Source: Marinisporobacter sp. (lineage in GTDB: Bacteria; Bacillota; Clostridia; Peptostreptococcales; Thermotaleaceae). From it: 52,220 nucleotides of DNA. Below the pieces are notes generated by a model. That model ran no database searches. It had not been told where the DNA came from and saw only the letters and a list, made by a program, of their open reading frames with translations. Made by a program: the position numbers and the translations under genes. The first letter of the stretch is position 1. Each line of letters starts with the position of its first letter. Shown piece by piece: positions 1 through 9,168 of this stretch. The DNA is taken from NCBI GenBank assembly GCA_025210395.1, contig JAOARV010000004.1:1-52220 (forward strand), written 5' to 3'.

Positions 1-115
<115 letters not shown>

Positions 116-215
116 AAGTATTTGAATTGAACGTTTTGGACTTTTATAGTCCTTATTCTGGCTTAATTTCTTACACTGTATAGTTTTCAAAGTTCATTTT
201 TTAAGGACATTTACT
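116..215 (-). other. rRNA leader between the proximal promoter and 16S
   Basis: About 100 bases of leader with the CTTTGAAAACTATACAG sequence that commonly precedes 16S in Firmicutes and probably acts in antitermination and leader processing. A small hairpin (GGACT/AGTCC, 138-152) follows. No protein gene is visible here. Confidence 0.6.
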
Positions 216-244
216 AATTTACCATGTTTATCGTGTTCTGTCAA
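216..244 (-). promoter_or_regulatory. rRNA promoter P2 (proximal)
   Basis: Minus-strand -35 TTGACA (239-244), a 17-bp spacer and -10 TAAATT (216-221). An A/T-rich tract lies just upstream, as expected of an UP element. It sits about 100 bp before the 16S 5' end. Confidence 0.75.
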
Positions 245-326
245 CACTTTTTTAAAATTAGCTAATGGCAATTTTTTCTGTATATCCTCATCTTTTGTTG
301 AAAGTTTTTTCTCACCAACGATATTT

Positions 327-355
327 ACTATACCATAAATATCACTTCATGACAA
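327..355 (-). promoter_or_regulatory. rRNA promoter P1 (distal)
   Basis: Minus-strand -35 TTGTCA (350-355), a 17-bp spacer and -10 TATAGT (327-332). It lies 111 bp upstream of P2, giving the tandem arrangement usual for rrn operons. It is also downstream of the lysS terminator, so the rRNA operon is separately transcribed. Confidence 0.65.
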
Positions 356-473
356 GTTCTTTTTTCGACTCACAGTTATAATTATATACTGTTTTCTAAA
401 ATTTATTCATGTTTTCTCTATTTTTCTATATATTTTTATAATTGATTTGACTTCATTCAACTCAATTGTCGGT

Positions 474-539
474 TTCTTAAAGAAAACATTCATTTATAAT
501 AAATTCTTCCAACACCTTGAAAGTACTATTTGATCTCAT
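474..539 (-). repeat. Short coding-like segment ending FIINECFL, left copy
   Basis: On the minus strand a 20-codon frame (477-539) ends EEFIINECFL then TAA. A diverged copy is at the other end of the window (52029-52073). Across the aligned 30 bases 26 match, and three of the four differences inside codons or stops are silent. I see no ribosome binding site before the ATG, so this may be the tail of a lost gene rather than a translated microprotein. It fills the gap between the lysS terminator and the rRNA promoters. Confidence 0.4.
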
Positions 540-549
540 CTATAAAGAA

Positions 550-574
550 AAAGCATAGGAATATCCTATGCTTT
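550..574 (-). terminator. lysS terminator
   Basis: An 11-bp perfect stem (AAAGCATAGGA / TCCTATGCTTT) with a 3-base loop, followed on the minus strand by TTTCTTTATAG. It overlaps the lysS stop codon and separates lysS from the rRNA promoters. Confidence 0.85.
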
Positions 575-2048
575 ACTTATCAATTGGTTTCATTGTTGGA
601 AAGAAAATTACATCTCTAATAGTTGGAGAATCTGTAAGAAGCATTACCAATCTATCAATACCGATTCCAATACCACCTGTAGGAGGAAGTCCTATTTCAA
701 GAGCATTTAAGAAGTCTTCATCTGCCATAGCAGTTTCATCATCTCCTAGCTCTTTCTTTCTTATTTGATCTTCAAATCTTTCCCTTTGGTCTAGTGGATC
801 ATTTAATTCAGAAAATGCATTTGCAATTTCCCAAGTATTAGCAAACGCCTCAAACCTATGGGTATACTGTGGATTTTCTGGATCTCTCTTAGCAAACGGT
901 GAAACTTCAACTGGATGATGTGTCACAAAGGTTGGTTGAGTTAACTTTTCTTCACAGAATTCTTCGAAGAATAAATTAATAATATCCCCCTTTGTTGTTT
1001 CTTTATTGATCTCTAGTCCTTTTTCTTTTGCAATCTTTCTCGCTTCTTCATCTGTTGCTATTTCTTCAAAATTGATACCTGTTTCTTCTGTTACTAGATC
1101 TACCATTCTTATACGTCTCCACGGAGGTGTTAAATCAATTTCTTTTCCTTGATATATAAGCTTCGTTGTCCCCGCTGCTGCCATAGCCATTTCTGCTACT
1201 ACTTCTTCACACATTTTCATCATTACTTCATAATCTGCATATGCCATGTACCATTCAATTGTTGTAAACTCAGGATTATGCTTTGGTGACATTCCTTCAT
1301 TCCTAAATAGTCTTCCAATTTCATATACACGATCTATCCCACCTACAACTAATCTCTTAAGATGTAGTTCTGTAGCAATTCTCATATACATATCAATATC
1401 TAATGTATTATGATGGGTGATAAATGGTCTTGCATTGGCGCCAGATGCTACTGAATCTAGTATTGGTGTTTCTACTTCTAAGAAGTCACGTTCATCTAAA
1501 TATTTTCTTAATGCTTTAATAGCCTTTGTTCTTGCTATAAAAGTATTCTTTACATCTGGATTTACAATTAAATCTACATATCTTTGTCTATATCTTAGTT
1601 CCTTATCTTTTAATCCATGCCATTTTTCAGGAAGTGGCTTTAATGATTTTGAAAGCAATTTCACAGCTGTTGCTCTTACAGATATTTCTCCCTGCTTTGT
1701 TTTAAAAACAGTTCCTTTAACCCCTACAATATCCCCTATATCATATGTAACAAATACATCAAACTCTTCTTCACCAATAGCATCTTTTCTTACATAAGAT
1801 TGGATTCTTCCTTGCTTGTCCTGTATATCAATAAAAGAAGCTTTTCCCATTATACGCTTTGCCATGATTCTTCCTGCAATAGAAACTTCTTTTCCTTCCA
1901 TTGTTTCAAAATCATTCTTTATATCCTCACTAAAATGAGTTTGGTCATATTTTTCTACCTTATAGGGATCTCTTCCCATTTCTCTAAGTTTTTTAAGCTT
2001 ATCCCTTCTCACTTGCAGTACTTCACTGAGATTCATTTCTTCACTCAT
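573..2048 (-). CDS. lysS: Lysyl-tRNA synthetase, class II
   Basis: Charges tRNA-Lys with lysine in the cytoplasm. The 491-residue length is normal. An N-terminal OB-fold anticodon-binding domain covers roughly residues 55-145. The class II catalytic domain follows, with motif 2 seen as [15 protein letters not shown] and motif 3 as [14 protein letters not shown] near the C terminus. The start is an ATG preceded by GGGGGG-type purine sequence, 17 bases after the greA stop. The greA-lysS order, with dusB upstream, is a known Firmicute arrangement, so greA and lysS are probably co-transcribed. Confidence 0.97.
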   Translation of the reverse strand: MSEEMNLSEVLQVRRDKLKKLREMGRDPYKVEKYDQTHFSEDIKNDFETMEGKEVSIAGRIMAKRIMGKASFIDIQDKQGRIQSYVRKDAIGEEEFDVFVTYDIGDIVGVKGTVFKTKQGEISVRATAVKLLSKSLKPLPEKWHGLKDKELRYRQRYVDLIVNPDVKNTFIARTKAIKALRKYLDERDFLEVETPILDSVASGANARPFITHHNTLDIDMYMRIATELHLKRLVVGGIDRVYEIGRLFRNEGMSPKHNPEFTTIEWYMAYADYEVMMKMCEEVVAEMAMAAAGTTKLIYQGKEIDLTPPWRRIRMVDLVTEETGINFEEIATDEEARKIAKEKGLEINKETTKGDIINLFFEEFCEEKLTQPTFVTHHPVEVSPFAKRDPENPQYTHRFEAFANTWEIANAFSELNDPLDQRERFEDQIRKKELGDDETAMADEDFLNALEIGLPPTGGIGIGIDRLVMLLTDSPTIRDVIFFPTMKPIDK

Positions 2049-2065
2049 CTTTTGTACCCCCCAAA

Positions 2066-2542
2066 TTATCTTTTAATTTCTAAAATTTCATATTTGATGA
2101 TTCCATCTGGCACTTGTACATCTACGATTTCTCCAACTTTACTTCCTAATAAACTTCTTCCTACTGGAGCTTCATTAGATATTTTGCCTTCATATGGATC
2201 TGCTTCAGCTGATCCTACAATAGTATATTCTATCTCCTCATCAAATTCTAAATCTTTTACTTTTACAATTGATCCAACATTTACAACATCTAATGATATT
2301 TGAGATTCATCTAATATTTTTGCTTTTCTTAATGTCATTTCAAGCTTTGCAATTCTTTCTTCTACTTGTGCTTGTTCATTTTTGGCTTCATCATATTCTG
2401 AATTTTCACTAATGTCACCAAAAGCAATTGCTTCTTTTATTCTCTCTGCAACTTCTTTTCTTCTAACGGTTTTTAATTGCTCTAATTCATTTTCTATTTT
2501 TTGTAATCCTTCACGCGTTAATATAATCTCCTTATCACTCAT
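2066..2542 (-). CDS. greA: Transcription elongation factor GreA
   Basis: Rescues backtracked RNA polymerase by stimulating cleavage of the nascent transcript. At 158 residues it is full length. The N-terminal half is the expected antiparallel coiled coil ([13 protein letters not shown] onward), with the acidic tip [18 protein letters not shown] that inserts into the polymerase secondary channel. The C-terminal half is the FKBP-like domain, with the typical [16 protein letters not shown] strong AGGAGAGG site precedes the ATG. It lies 17 bases upstream of lysS and is probably in the same transcript. Confidence 0.97.
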   Translation of the reverse strand: MSDKEIILTREGLQKIENELEQLKTVRRKEVAERIKEAIAFGDISENSEYDEAKNEQAQVEERIAKLEMTLRKAKILDESQISLDVVNVGSIVKVKDLEFDEEIEYTIVGSAEADPYEGKISNEAPVGRSLLGSKVGEIVDVQVPDGIIKYEILEIKR

Positions 2543-2666
2543 TTATTTCCTCTCCTTTTTCCCTATTTTAAAACAAAATATTTTTAAAGATTTGTTAATA
2601 ATATATGTCCTAGCAATAAATTTATTCTCAAAAACAAAAGAAAACCATTTCCATCGTACTACAATA

Positions 2667-2690
2667 AGCACTGCTGATACAGTGCTTTTT
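2667..2690 (+). terminator. Hairpin with T-tract on the plus strand (terminator-like)
   Basis: AGCACTG/CAGTGCT stem with a 6-base loop followed by TTTTT when read on the plus strand. It lies between dusB and greA. No plus-strand gene precedes it. Read on the minus strand it may still end dusB transcripts, but its tail is only TTATTG. Confidence 0.4.
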
Positions 2691-2806
2691 ATGACACATG
2701 ATGAATTTTCAAAATTGTTTATTCATTTTTCTACTATATGCGAAATATTATAATGTACATAGTATTCATTGTCAAGCTATCCTGCAAAGATTCCTATCAT
2801 TCTCTT

Positions 2807-3769
2807 TTAATGCTTTTCTAAAAAATCCATTAGCTTTTTTGTTATTTCTTCTTTTGTCTTTAGTGTATTCATATCTCCTCGAATTTTAGCTGAATTTCTT
2901 ATTCCCTTTAGATACCATCCCATATGCTTTCTAATTTCTCTAACAGCTATATATTCTCCTTTATTTTCAATAAGCATTTCTAAATGTCTTAAAGCCATTT
3001 TTATTTTTTCCTCTGCTATGGGTTCAGGTAAAAGCTCTCCTGTTTTCATATAATGGGCAACCCTTTGAAATATCCAAGGATTTCCTTGCGCCCCTCTTGC
3101 AATCATGATTCCATCACAATTTGTTATTTCTTTCATTTTTATAGCATCTTCTACAGTGAAAACGTCTCCATTTCCAATGACAGGAATATTTACAGCTTTT
3201 TTTACTTCCTTTATAATATGCCAATCTGCTTTTCCTGTATAAAATTGTTCTCTTGTTCTTCCATGAACAGCAATGGCTTTTGCACCATTTTCCTCTGCAA
3301 TCTTAGCAATGTCTACTGCATTAACAGAAGAATCATCCCATCCTTTTCTGATTTTCACTGTTACAGGCTTATCTGTAGCATTTGCTACGGCTTTTACAAT
3401 TTGACCCACTAATTGAGGATTTTTCATAAGAGCTGAGCCATCTCCATTTTTAACGATTTTAGGTGTAGGACATCCCATATTGATATCTACTATAGTATTT
3501 CCATGATCATTTAACCTTTGTGCAGCTTTTGCCATAATATCTGGTTCACTTCCAAAGATTTGAAGAGCTACTGGTTTTTCTTGTTCATCAATTCGTAAAA
3601 GCTGTTCTGTCTTTTTATCATTATAATACAATCCTTTACAGCTTACCATTTCTGTATAAACTAAACCCACACCTTGCTCTTTGCATAAAAGCCTAAAGGT
3701 TAAATCTGTCACTCCTGCCATAGGTCCTAAAGATACATTATTTTCTAATTCTACATTTCCTATTTTCAT
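2807..3769 (-). CDS. dusB: tRNA-dihydrouridine synthase (DusB family)
   Basis: FMN enzyme that reduces specific uridines in tRNA to dihydrouridine. The 320-residue length is normal. The N-terminal TIM barrel starts LGPMAGVTDLTFR. The catalytic cysteine is C100 in NMGCPTPKIVKNGDGSAL, and GNGDVFTVEDA and MIARGAQGNPWIF form the FMN phosphate region. A helical tRNA-binding domain ends the protein. The ATG follows GGTGGTAACAAA. It sits upstream of greA-lysS, as dusB (yacF) sits near lysS in B. subtilis. The exact Dus subgroup is inferred from similarity only. Confidence 0.95.
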   Translation of the reverse strand: MKIGNVELENNVSLGPMAGVTDLTFRLLCKEQGVGLVYTEMVSCKGLYYNDKKTEQLLRIDEQEKPVALQIFGSEPDIMAKAAQRLNDHGNTIVDINMGCPTPKIVKNGDGSALMKNPQLVGQIVKAVANATDKPVTVKIRKGWDDSSVNAVDIAKIAEENGAKAIAVHGRTREQFYTGKADWHIIKEVKKAVNIPVIGNGDVFTVEDAIKMKEITNCDGIMIARGAQGNPWIFQRVAHYMKTGELLPEPIAEEKIKMALRHLEMLIENKGEYIAVREIRKHMGWYLKGIRNSAKIRGDMNTLKTKEEITKKLMDFLEKH

Positions 3770-3862
3770 TTTGTTACCACCTAACTCTATATAATCAACA
3801 TATCTTTTTATACTCTTTAGTATTTACATATTTAAATTCTAAAATCATTCCTATAAAGTATA

Positions 3863-3905
3863 ATTAGGGTCATTCTTAGAAAACTTTCTAAAAAATGACC
3901 CTAAT
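3863..3905 (-). terminator. Hairpin downstream of coaX
   Basis: 12-bp perfect arms (ATTAGGGTCATT / AATGACCCTAAT) enclose a second small stem (TTAGAAA/TTTCTAA). It begins four bases after the coaX stop. The following T-tract is poor, so termination may be incomplete and some coaX transcripts may reach dusB. Confidence 0.6.
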
Positions 3906-3908
3906 GGA

Positions 3909-4679
3909 TTACCCTCTATTTCTCTCATAAATAATTCTAAGTCCATCTAAAGTAAGCATTTTATCAATTTCATCTATCGTTTCAGATTCACTCATAATAA
4001 GACTTGCTAGCCCTCCTGTAGCAATCACCTTTGTATGTGGATCTCCTAATTCATCTTTCATTCTTCGAACAATATAATCAACCAGTCCTACATACCCATA
4101 AACCATTCCTGATTGCATACTATTTACTGTATTTTTGCAAATAACCTTTCCAGGCTTTACAAGTTCTACTCTAGGCAATTTAGCTGCATGGTGGAATAAT
4201 GCTTCACTAGATATTTTAATTCCTGGTGCAATGGTTCCTCCTAAGTATTCACCCTTCTTCGAAATAGCACAGAAAGTTGTAGCCGTTCCAAAGTCTACAA
4301 TAACCAAAGGTCCACCATATTTTTCATAGGCTGCAACAGCATTTACAATTCTATCTGCTCCTACTTGCTTTGGATTATCATATTTTATATTCATTCCTGT
4401 TTTGATGCCAGGACCTATTACAACAGCCTCTTTATTACAATATTTTAATGCAGTATGCTCAAGTGTGTACATGATTGGTGGCACAACAGATGAAATAATA
4501 ACATCTTTTACATCATCAAGGCTTACTCCTTCATATTGAAATAATTGATTAATCAGCATACCATATTCATCAGAACTCTTAGACTTGTCCGTTGCAAACC
4601 TCCAAGAATGCAATAATTCTTTTCCTTTATATACACCTAAAACAATATTTGTATTCCCGACATCAAACGCTAATAACAT
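3909..4679 (-). CDS. coaX: Type III pantothenate kinase
   Basis: Phosphorylates pantothenate in the first step of coenzyme A synthesis and is not feedback-inhibited by CoA. It belongs to the ASKHA (actin-like) fold. Visible motifs are the phosphate 1 loop [13 protein letters not shown] at the N terminus, the [16 protein letters not shown] substrate region, and phosphate 2 [10 protein letters not shown] chose the ATG giving [11 protein letters not shown], which matches the family start. An in-frame TTG 12 bases upstream (4691) is possible but is nearly on top of the AAAGG site. CoA supply suits the CoA-ester pathway in this window. In B. subtilis coaX follows ftsH directly. Confidence 0.95.
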   Translation of the reverse strand: MLLAFDVGNTNIVLGVYKGKELLHSWRFATDKSKSSDEYGMLINQLFQYEGVSLDDVKDVIISSVVPPIMYTLEHTALKYCNKEAVVIGPGIKTGMNIKYDNPKQVGADRIVNAVAAYEKYGGPLVIVDFGTATTFCAISKKGEYLGGTIAPGIKISSEALFHHAAKLPRVELVKPGKVICKNTVNSMQSGMVYGYVGLVDYIVRRMKDELGDPHTKVIATGGLASLIMSESETIDEIDKMLTLDGLRIIYERNRG

Positions 4680-4819
4680 ATCTTCGCTCAACCTTTCTTC
4701 CTTGTTCTTTAAGTTTATACATGAATTGTAATTTTCTTTTTATATGTTATCATCTGCTTAATGCTTTTGCAATAAAAAGTTACTCTCTAATAGACCCATT
4801 ATTTCCTATCTATCATGAT

Positions 4820-5809
4820 CTATACGTAATCTGTAAGCCCTCTGACAGATACTTCTCCAGAAAGAACAGTCTCTACTTCTCCTAATTCATTTTTAATGAG
4901 AAGCTGTCCATCTTCTGTTAGGTCAATGGCCTCTGCAATGATTTCTCTTCCTTTTGTTCTAATCTTAACTTGTTTTCCTAAAGTAACAGAATATTTTTTA
5001 CAGATATCAATACTTTTTTCAATATTTCTATTGTCTATAAAATCTAAATAAAGCTCCTCAAAAGCAAATAAAATGTCTTTAACAATTTCTCTTCTCGAAA
5101 CGTTTTCCCCCATATAAGCTTTTATAGAAGTTGCAACGGATCTTACATCTTGTGGGAATTCATCAATATCCACATTCACATTAATCCCGATTCCTACAAT
5201 TATATAGTTTACAGAATTTAATTCAGCACTCATCTCTGTAAGAATTCCACAGGTCTTCTTCTTGTGGATAATAATATCATTTGGCCATTTTATCCCCACA
5301 TCTTCCCCAATGATATTTCTCAAGCCAGTGGCAACTGCTGCTGCTGTAATTTGTGTGATTTTAGCAGCTTCTGTAGGGTCTATAGAGGGTCTTAAAATAA
5401 TAGACATCCATATGCCTGTTCCTTTAGGAGATACCCAGCTCCTCCCCAATCTTCCTCGTCCTCCAGTTTGTTCCTCTGCAATAATTACAGTTCCTTCTTT
5501 TGCCCCTTTTGAAGCCATTTTTTTTGCCATCGTATTTGTAGAATCAATAGATTCAAAATGATGAATGTTACTTCCTATATGTTTACTTCCTATTTCTATT
5601 TCAAGAGCATTTGCATCTAATGTATCTGGCTCTTTTGTTAATCGATATCCTTTTCTTGAAACAGATTCTATTTCATACCCTTCTTCTTTTAATTGTTTAA
5701 TATGCTTCCATACGGCGGTCCTTGTTACACCTATTTTTTTACTTAATTCTTCACCTGAAATAAAATGATCTTTATTCTTTTTTAAAGCTTCTAAAACTGC
5801 TCTCTTCAT
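4820..5809 (-). CDS. birA: Bifunctional biotin--protein ligase / biotin operon repressor
   Basis: Activates biotin to biotinyl-AMP and transfers it to the lysine of biotin carrier proteins; the repressor form controls biotin genes. The 329 residues begin with a winged helix-turn-helix (residues about 1-60, SGEELSKKIGVTRTAVWKHI). The catalytic domain carries the biotin loop GRGRLGRSWVSPKGTGIW and KWPNDIIIHKKK. A C-terminal SH3-like domain ends the protein. The obvious local substrate is the methylmalonyl-CoA decarboxylase carrier subunit encoded near 19.6 kb. AGGGGAT precedes the ATG. Confidence 0.96.
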   Translation of the reverse strand: MKRAVLEALKKNKDHFISGEELSKKIGVTRTAVWKHIKQLKEEGYEIESVSRKGYRLTKEPDTLDANALEIEIGSKHIGSNIHHFESIDSTNTMAKKMASKGAKEGTVIIAEEQTGGRGRLGRSWVSPKGTGIWMSIILRPSIDPTEAAKITQITAAAVATGLRNIIGEDVGIKWPNDIIIHKKKTCGILTEMSAELNSVNYIIVGIGINVNVDIDEFPQDVRSVATSIKAYMGENVSRREIVKDILFAFEELYLDFIDNRNIEKSIDICKKYSVTLGKQVKIRTKGREIIAEAIDLTEDGQLLIKNELGEVETVLSGEVSVRGLTDYV

Positions 5810-5848
5810 TGATCTACATCCCCTTAATGCTTACATTTTAATAAGAAT

Positions 5849-5876
5849 ATTATACTACAATATATAATCAATACAA
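5849..5876 (-). promoter_or_regulatory. Probable birA promoter
   Basis: Minus-strand -35 TTGTAT (5871-5876), a 16-bp spacer and -10 TATAAT (5849-5854). It lies between the large palindrome that ends the betaine operon and the birA start, so birA should be transcribed on its own. Confidence 0.55.
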
Positions 5877-5878
5877 AA

Positions 5879-5928
5879 ATTTAAATAAAAAGTAGTAGTA
5901 TGTACATACTACTACTTTTTATTTAAAT
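5879..5928 (-). terminator. 50-bp perfect palindrome ending the betaine transporter operon
   Basis: The sequence is symmetric about 5903/5904 for 25 bases on each side, with GTAGTAGTATGTACATACTA at the core and T-rich flanks. It begins 12 bases past the last gene of the operon and can terminate transcription from either side. The lack of any unpaired loop is unusual. Confidence 0.75.
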
Positions 5929-5940
5929 AGATTCATTTTT

Positions 5941-7116
5941 TTATGAGACTAAACCTGATAATACAGAAGTACGAACAATAATACCTGAAAGCTTTTCCTT
6001 TTCATCTACAACAGCAATAGGATATTTTGCTTCTGTTGCCATGGGAATCAGTTCTTGTACATAAGTTTCTTCATCTGTTGTACAATAATCCTTTTTAATA
6101 ATCTCTTCTAGCTTTTTATTTTCTTTTATAGCGTGTATGACATCATCTATTGTAATAATTCCTTGTAATATTCTTTCTTTATTTACAACAAATATACTAG
6201 AAATTCCATGAGCTTTCATTTCCTTTACAGCTACTTTTAGACCATCTTTATTAAACAATAGTGCTGAAGGCTTAAACATTACATGCTTTGCTTGAAGAAT
6301 TTTTGATCGATCAATATCTTGAATAAAATCTTCAATATATTCATTTGCAGGCTCTGTTAAAATTTCTTCTGGTGTACCGATTTGTTCAACTTGACCATCC
6401 TTCATAACAGCTACCCGATCTCCTAGCTTAAAGGCTTCATTTACATCGTGGGTAATAAATATAATAGTCTTCTTTAGCTTTGCTTGAATATCTAAAAGTT
6501 CGAGCTGCATGTCACGACGAATAAGAGGGTCTAGCGCACTAAAGGGTTCATCCATCAATAAAATATCTGGATCATTGGCAAGAGCACGAGCAAGTCCCAC
6601 TCGTTGCTGCATCCCCCCACTAAGTTCATGAGGCATTTTATCTCCCCATCCTCCTAATCCAACTGTTTCTAGTGTATCATTAGCAATTTTTAATCGCTCT
6701 TCTTTCAACATGCCCTTTACTTCGAGTCCATAAGCTACATTCTCTAATACTGTCATATGTCCAAAAAGTCCAAAATGTTGAAATACCATAGCAATATGGT
6801 TTTGTCTAAAGCTTTGTAGCTCTTTTTTATTAAATTGCACAATATCTTTTCCTTCAAAAAGGATTTTCCCATTAGTTGGTTTATTGAGTAAATTTAAACA
6901 TCTAATCAAAGTAGATTTACCACTACCCGATAACCCCATAATGACAAACATTTCTCCTTCATTCACTTGAAAAGATACATTATTCACACCTACTGCATGG
7001 CCCGTCTTTTCTAATACTTCTTCTTTCGTCATCCCTTTTTGTAACTTTTTCAATACCTTCTTTGGATATCTTCCAAAGATTTTCGTTAAATTTTCAATCT
7101 CTATTTTTACAGCCAC
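5941..7116 (-). CDS. opuAA: Glycine betaine/proline-type ABC transporter, ATP-binding subunit
   Basis: Energises uptake of a quaternary-amine osmolyte. The 391 residues form an ABC domain with Walker [11 protein letters not shown]-loop MVFQHFGLF, signature ELSGGMQQR and Walker [15 protein letters not shown] tandem CBS pair follows at the C terminus (roughly residues 275-390), which in this family senses ionic strength. The N-terminal extension before Walker A is typical of ProV/OpuAA. Translation starts at a GTG. It is the last gene of the substrate-binding, permease, ATPase order, 19 bases after the permease. The precise substrate (betaine, carnitine or choline) is not provable from sequence. 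Confidence 0.93.
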   Translation of the reverse strand: MAVKIEIENLTKIFGRYPKKVLKKLQKGMTKEEVLEKTGHAVGVNNVSFQVNEGEMFVIMGLSGSGKSTLIRCLNLLNKPTNGKILFEGKDIVQFNKKELQSFRQNHIAMVFQHFGLFGHMTVLENVAYGLEVKGMLKEERLKIANDTLETVGLGGWGDKMPHELSGGMQQRVGLARALANDPDILLMDEPFSALDPLIRRDMQLELLDIQAKLKKTIIFITHDVNEAFKLGDRVAVMKDGQVEQIGTPEEILTEPANEYIEDFIQDIDRSKILQAKHVMFKPSALLFNKDGLKVAVKEMKAHGISSIFVVNKERILQGIITIDDVIHAIKENKKLEEIIKKDYCTTDEETYVQELIPMATEAKYPIAVVDEKEKLSGIIVRTSVLSGLVS

Positions 7117-7135
7117 ATCTAACGCCTACTTTCCT

Positions 7136-7990
7136 TTATTCAGGTATTTTAAAACGCTCCGCAATCCCTTGGGTAAGTCTATCAATAATAATGGCAATTA
7201 CAACAATGGCAAGTCCTGCCTCTGTTCCTTTTGCAATATCTATTCTATTAATAGCAATCATTACTTCTGCCCCGAGTCCCTTAGCACCAATCATAGAAGC
7301 AACCACTACCATTGCCATAGCCATCATAGTCGTTTGATTGACCCCTGTCATAATTGTTGGCATAGCTTGGGGTAACTCCACTTTTATAAGGGTCTGCCAT
7401 GAACTAGATCCAAAAGAATGTGCAGCTTCTACCATTTCTTTTGATACATTTCGAATTGCCAAATTGGTCAGTCGAATCACTGGAGGAACAGCATAAATTG
7501 TTGTAGCAAATACACCAGGTACCTTTCCAAGACCAAAGAGCATACTAGCTGGTATCAAGTATACAAAGCTTGGCATAGTTTGCATAGCATCTAAAACAGG
7601 TTTCATAAAAGTCTCTATTTTCTCGCTATACGCCATCAATATCCCTGTAGGTATTCCTATAAGTAATGATATAACCACCGAAGTCAAAACTACAGCTAGT
7701 GTTGACATCATCAACTGCCAAAGACCAAAAGCACCTACCAAAAACAACATGCTACTATAAACAATTCCTGATGAAAGCTGTTTTTTCACACGCCATCCTG
7801 CTAAAAATACACCTGCTATGACCAACCACCAGGGAATCCACTGTAAAAATTTTTCTACATTTAATAAAAACCATAAAATTCCTGATTTCATCATGTCAAA
7901 AAAGTGGCTATAATTCGCCGTAAGATATTTCACGAAATTCTCTACATATTTTCCTAATTCAATCCGTAATATTTCTGGAAATTGATTCAT
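7136..7990 (-). CDS. opuAB: Glycine betaine/proline-type ABC transporter, permease subunit
   Basis: Integral membrane channel subunit of 284 residues with about seven membrane segments. An N-terminal tail is followed by WIPWWLVIAGVFLAGW. The EAA-type cytoplasmic loop, EMVEAAHSFGSSSWQTLIKVELPQA written in part as AAHSFGSSSW...LIKVELPQA, docks the ATPase. No Shine-Dalgarno sequence lies next to the ATG. Instead a hairpin and a 13-codon leader frame come directly before it (see separate entries). Confidence 0.93.
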   Translation of the reverse strand: MNQFPEILRIELGKYVENFVKYLTANYSHFFDMMKSGILWFLLNVEKFLQWIPWWLVIAGVFLAGWRVKKQLSSGIVYSSMLFLVGAFGLWQLMMSTLAVVLTSVVISLLIGIPTGILMAYSEKIETFMKPVLDAMQTMPSFVYLIPASMLFGLGKVPGVFATTIYAVPPVIRLTNLAIRNVSKEMVEAAHSFGSSSWQTLIKVELPQAMPTIMTGVNQTTMMAMAMVVVASMIGAKGLGAEVMIAINRIDIAKGTEAGLAIVVIAIIIDRLTQGIAERFKIPE

Positions 7991-8028
7991 ATTTTTCTGG
8001 TTGCTATATGGTTCATAGCAACCAGCAT
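7987..8028 (-). CDS. Possible 13-residue leader peptide overlapping the permease start
   Basis: The frame MLVAMNHIATRKI has AGGAACGAGG just upstream. Its TGA stop overlaps the permease ATG as ATGA. The permease itself has no adjacent ribosome binding site, so ribosomes ending this frame could re-initiate on it. Alternatively the hairpin inside the frame could fold and bring the upstream GAGGTG close to the ATG. It is too short to judge from composition. Confidence 0.35.
   Translation of the reverse strand: MLVAMNHIATRKI
7997..8025 (-). promoter_or_regulatory. Intercistronic hairpin between binding protein and permease
   Basis: An 11-bp perfect stem (CTGGTTGCTAT / ATAGCAACCAG) with a 7-base loop and no T-tract. 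In ABC operons such hairpins commonly protect the upstream binding-protein mRNA. Here it also occupies the space where the permease ribosome binding site should be. Confidence 0.6.
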
Positions 8029-8056
8029 CACCTCGTTCCTATTCAAATTTTTTCAT

Positions 8057-9082
8057 CTATTGAAGAGCATCTTTTACTTTTTGGGCTACATCTCCACTTA
8101 CCCATTTCGTCCATAATTCTTCATGCTCTTTTAAAAACCACTTAGCTGCTTCTGATGGTTCCGCTTCATTTTTTTGCATATATGCTAATGCATCACTTGT
8201 AAGCTTACTACTCGTTTTGTACTCTTTTAAAAATTCTACTACCTCTGATGCCTTGTTAACCATCTCTTTATTTACTACTACAGTAACAGGTACAGGAACA
8301 AAATCACAAGCATATCCATTATTCCATAATTCTTCACTATAAGGTTCATCTTCAAGTAGAGTCATATCATATTTCCCCATAACCCATGTAGGTTCCCAAT
8401 AATAACCTACCCACGGTTCACCTTTTTCATAAGCTCCTGCTATGGATGATGCAAGGGCAGCATCTGAACCCGGACTAAAATAATTGAATGTTTTATCTAA
8501 ACCATATGTCTTTATTTTTGCTTTAAGAACTTCGTCTACATCCCATCCTGGTATAGCACCATAAATACGACCTTTCTTTGGATCTTCTTCATCTTTGAAA
8601 ACTTCCCAATATTTTTCTAAATCCTTAACTGTTCTTAAATCAGGTGCCATAGGTTTAATCCCTCTTTTAGGATCTCCTTTAATTACATAAGTAGGTACAT
8701 ATATTCCTTGTGCACTATCTCCATAATTTAACGAAAGCTCTAAAATATCTCCACTCTCAATAGCCTCTTCATAATCTGCAAGATTGCTCGTCCATGTATC
8801 CATATAAATATCAATTTCTCCATTTCTAAGGCCTGTGAAAGTTATAGGTGTTGATCCTCTTGTTATATCCGTCTCATATTCATATCCATTTTCAATAATA
8901 AATCTTGCTACCTCATTATGAAAAGTAAAACTATCCCATCCTGCATCCCCAAGGATTAACTTTGGTTTTGCACCATCTGCCTGACCTGCTTTCTCCCCAC
9001 AAGCCGCTAACGAAACAATAAAAACGCCTATCAGAAATATTAAAATAAGTCTCCCCATTTTGTTTTTCCTAAAAATATTCAT
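8057..9082 (-). CDS. opuAC: Glycine betaine/proline-type ABC transporter, substrate-binding lipoprotein
   Basis: 341 residues. A lipoprotein signal peptide ends in lipobox LAAC, with C28 as the expected lipidated residue, so the protein is anchored outside the membrane. The mature part is an OpuAC-type periplasmic-binding fold. Aromatic residues that could form a cation-binding cage are present, for example GDAGWDSF, YMDTWTSN, WVGYYWEPTW and WNNGYAC. A strong AAAGGAGGAGA precedes the ATG. It is first in the operon, behind its own promoter and inverted-repeat operator. Confidence 0.93.
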   Translation of the reverse strand: MNIFRKNKMGRLILIFLIGVFIVSLAACGEKAGQADGAKPKLILGDAGWDSFTFHNEVARFIIENGYEYETDITRGSTPITFTGLRNGEIDIYMDTWTSNLADYEEAIESGDILELSLNYGDSAQGIYVPTYVIKGDPKRGIKPMAPDLRTVKDLEKYWEVFKDEEDPKKGRIYGAIPGWDVDEVLKAKIKTYGLDKTFNYFSPGSDAALASSIAGAYEKGEPWVGYYWEPTWVMGKYDMTLLEDEPYSEELWNNGYACDFVPVPVTVVVNKEMVNKASEVVEFLKEYKTSSKLTSDALAYMQKNEAEPSEAAKWFLKEHEELWTKWVSGDVAQKVKDALQ

Positions 9083-9126
9083 TTTTCTAATCTCCTCCTT
9101 TAATTTTTTTGCTAAAGCTGTCGTTA

Positions 9127-9156
9127 TTTATATCATGTTTCTTGTATACCTACCAA
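9127..9156 (-). promoter_or_regulatory. Probable promoter of the betaine transporter operon
   Basis: Minus-strand -35 TTGGTA (9151-9156), an 18-bp spacer and -10 TATAAA (9127-9132), about 45 bases before the binding-protein start. Confidence 0.5.
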
Positions 9157-9168
9157 TAATGTATACAA
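9142..9168. promoter_or_regulatory. Inverted-repeat operator TTGTATAC-N11-GTATACAA
   Basis: 8-bp perfect arms at 9142-9149 and 9161-9168 flank the -35 box, a position suited to a repressor. The regulator is unknown and no candidate gene is adjacent. Confidence 0.5.

Noticed and set aside
364..370. TTCGACT as a Spo0A box at the rRNA promoter
   Set aside because: One mismatch and single copy, unlike the tandem perfect boxes upstream of spoVT.
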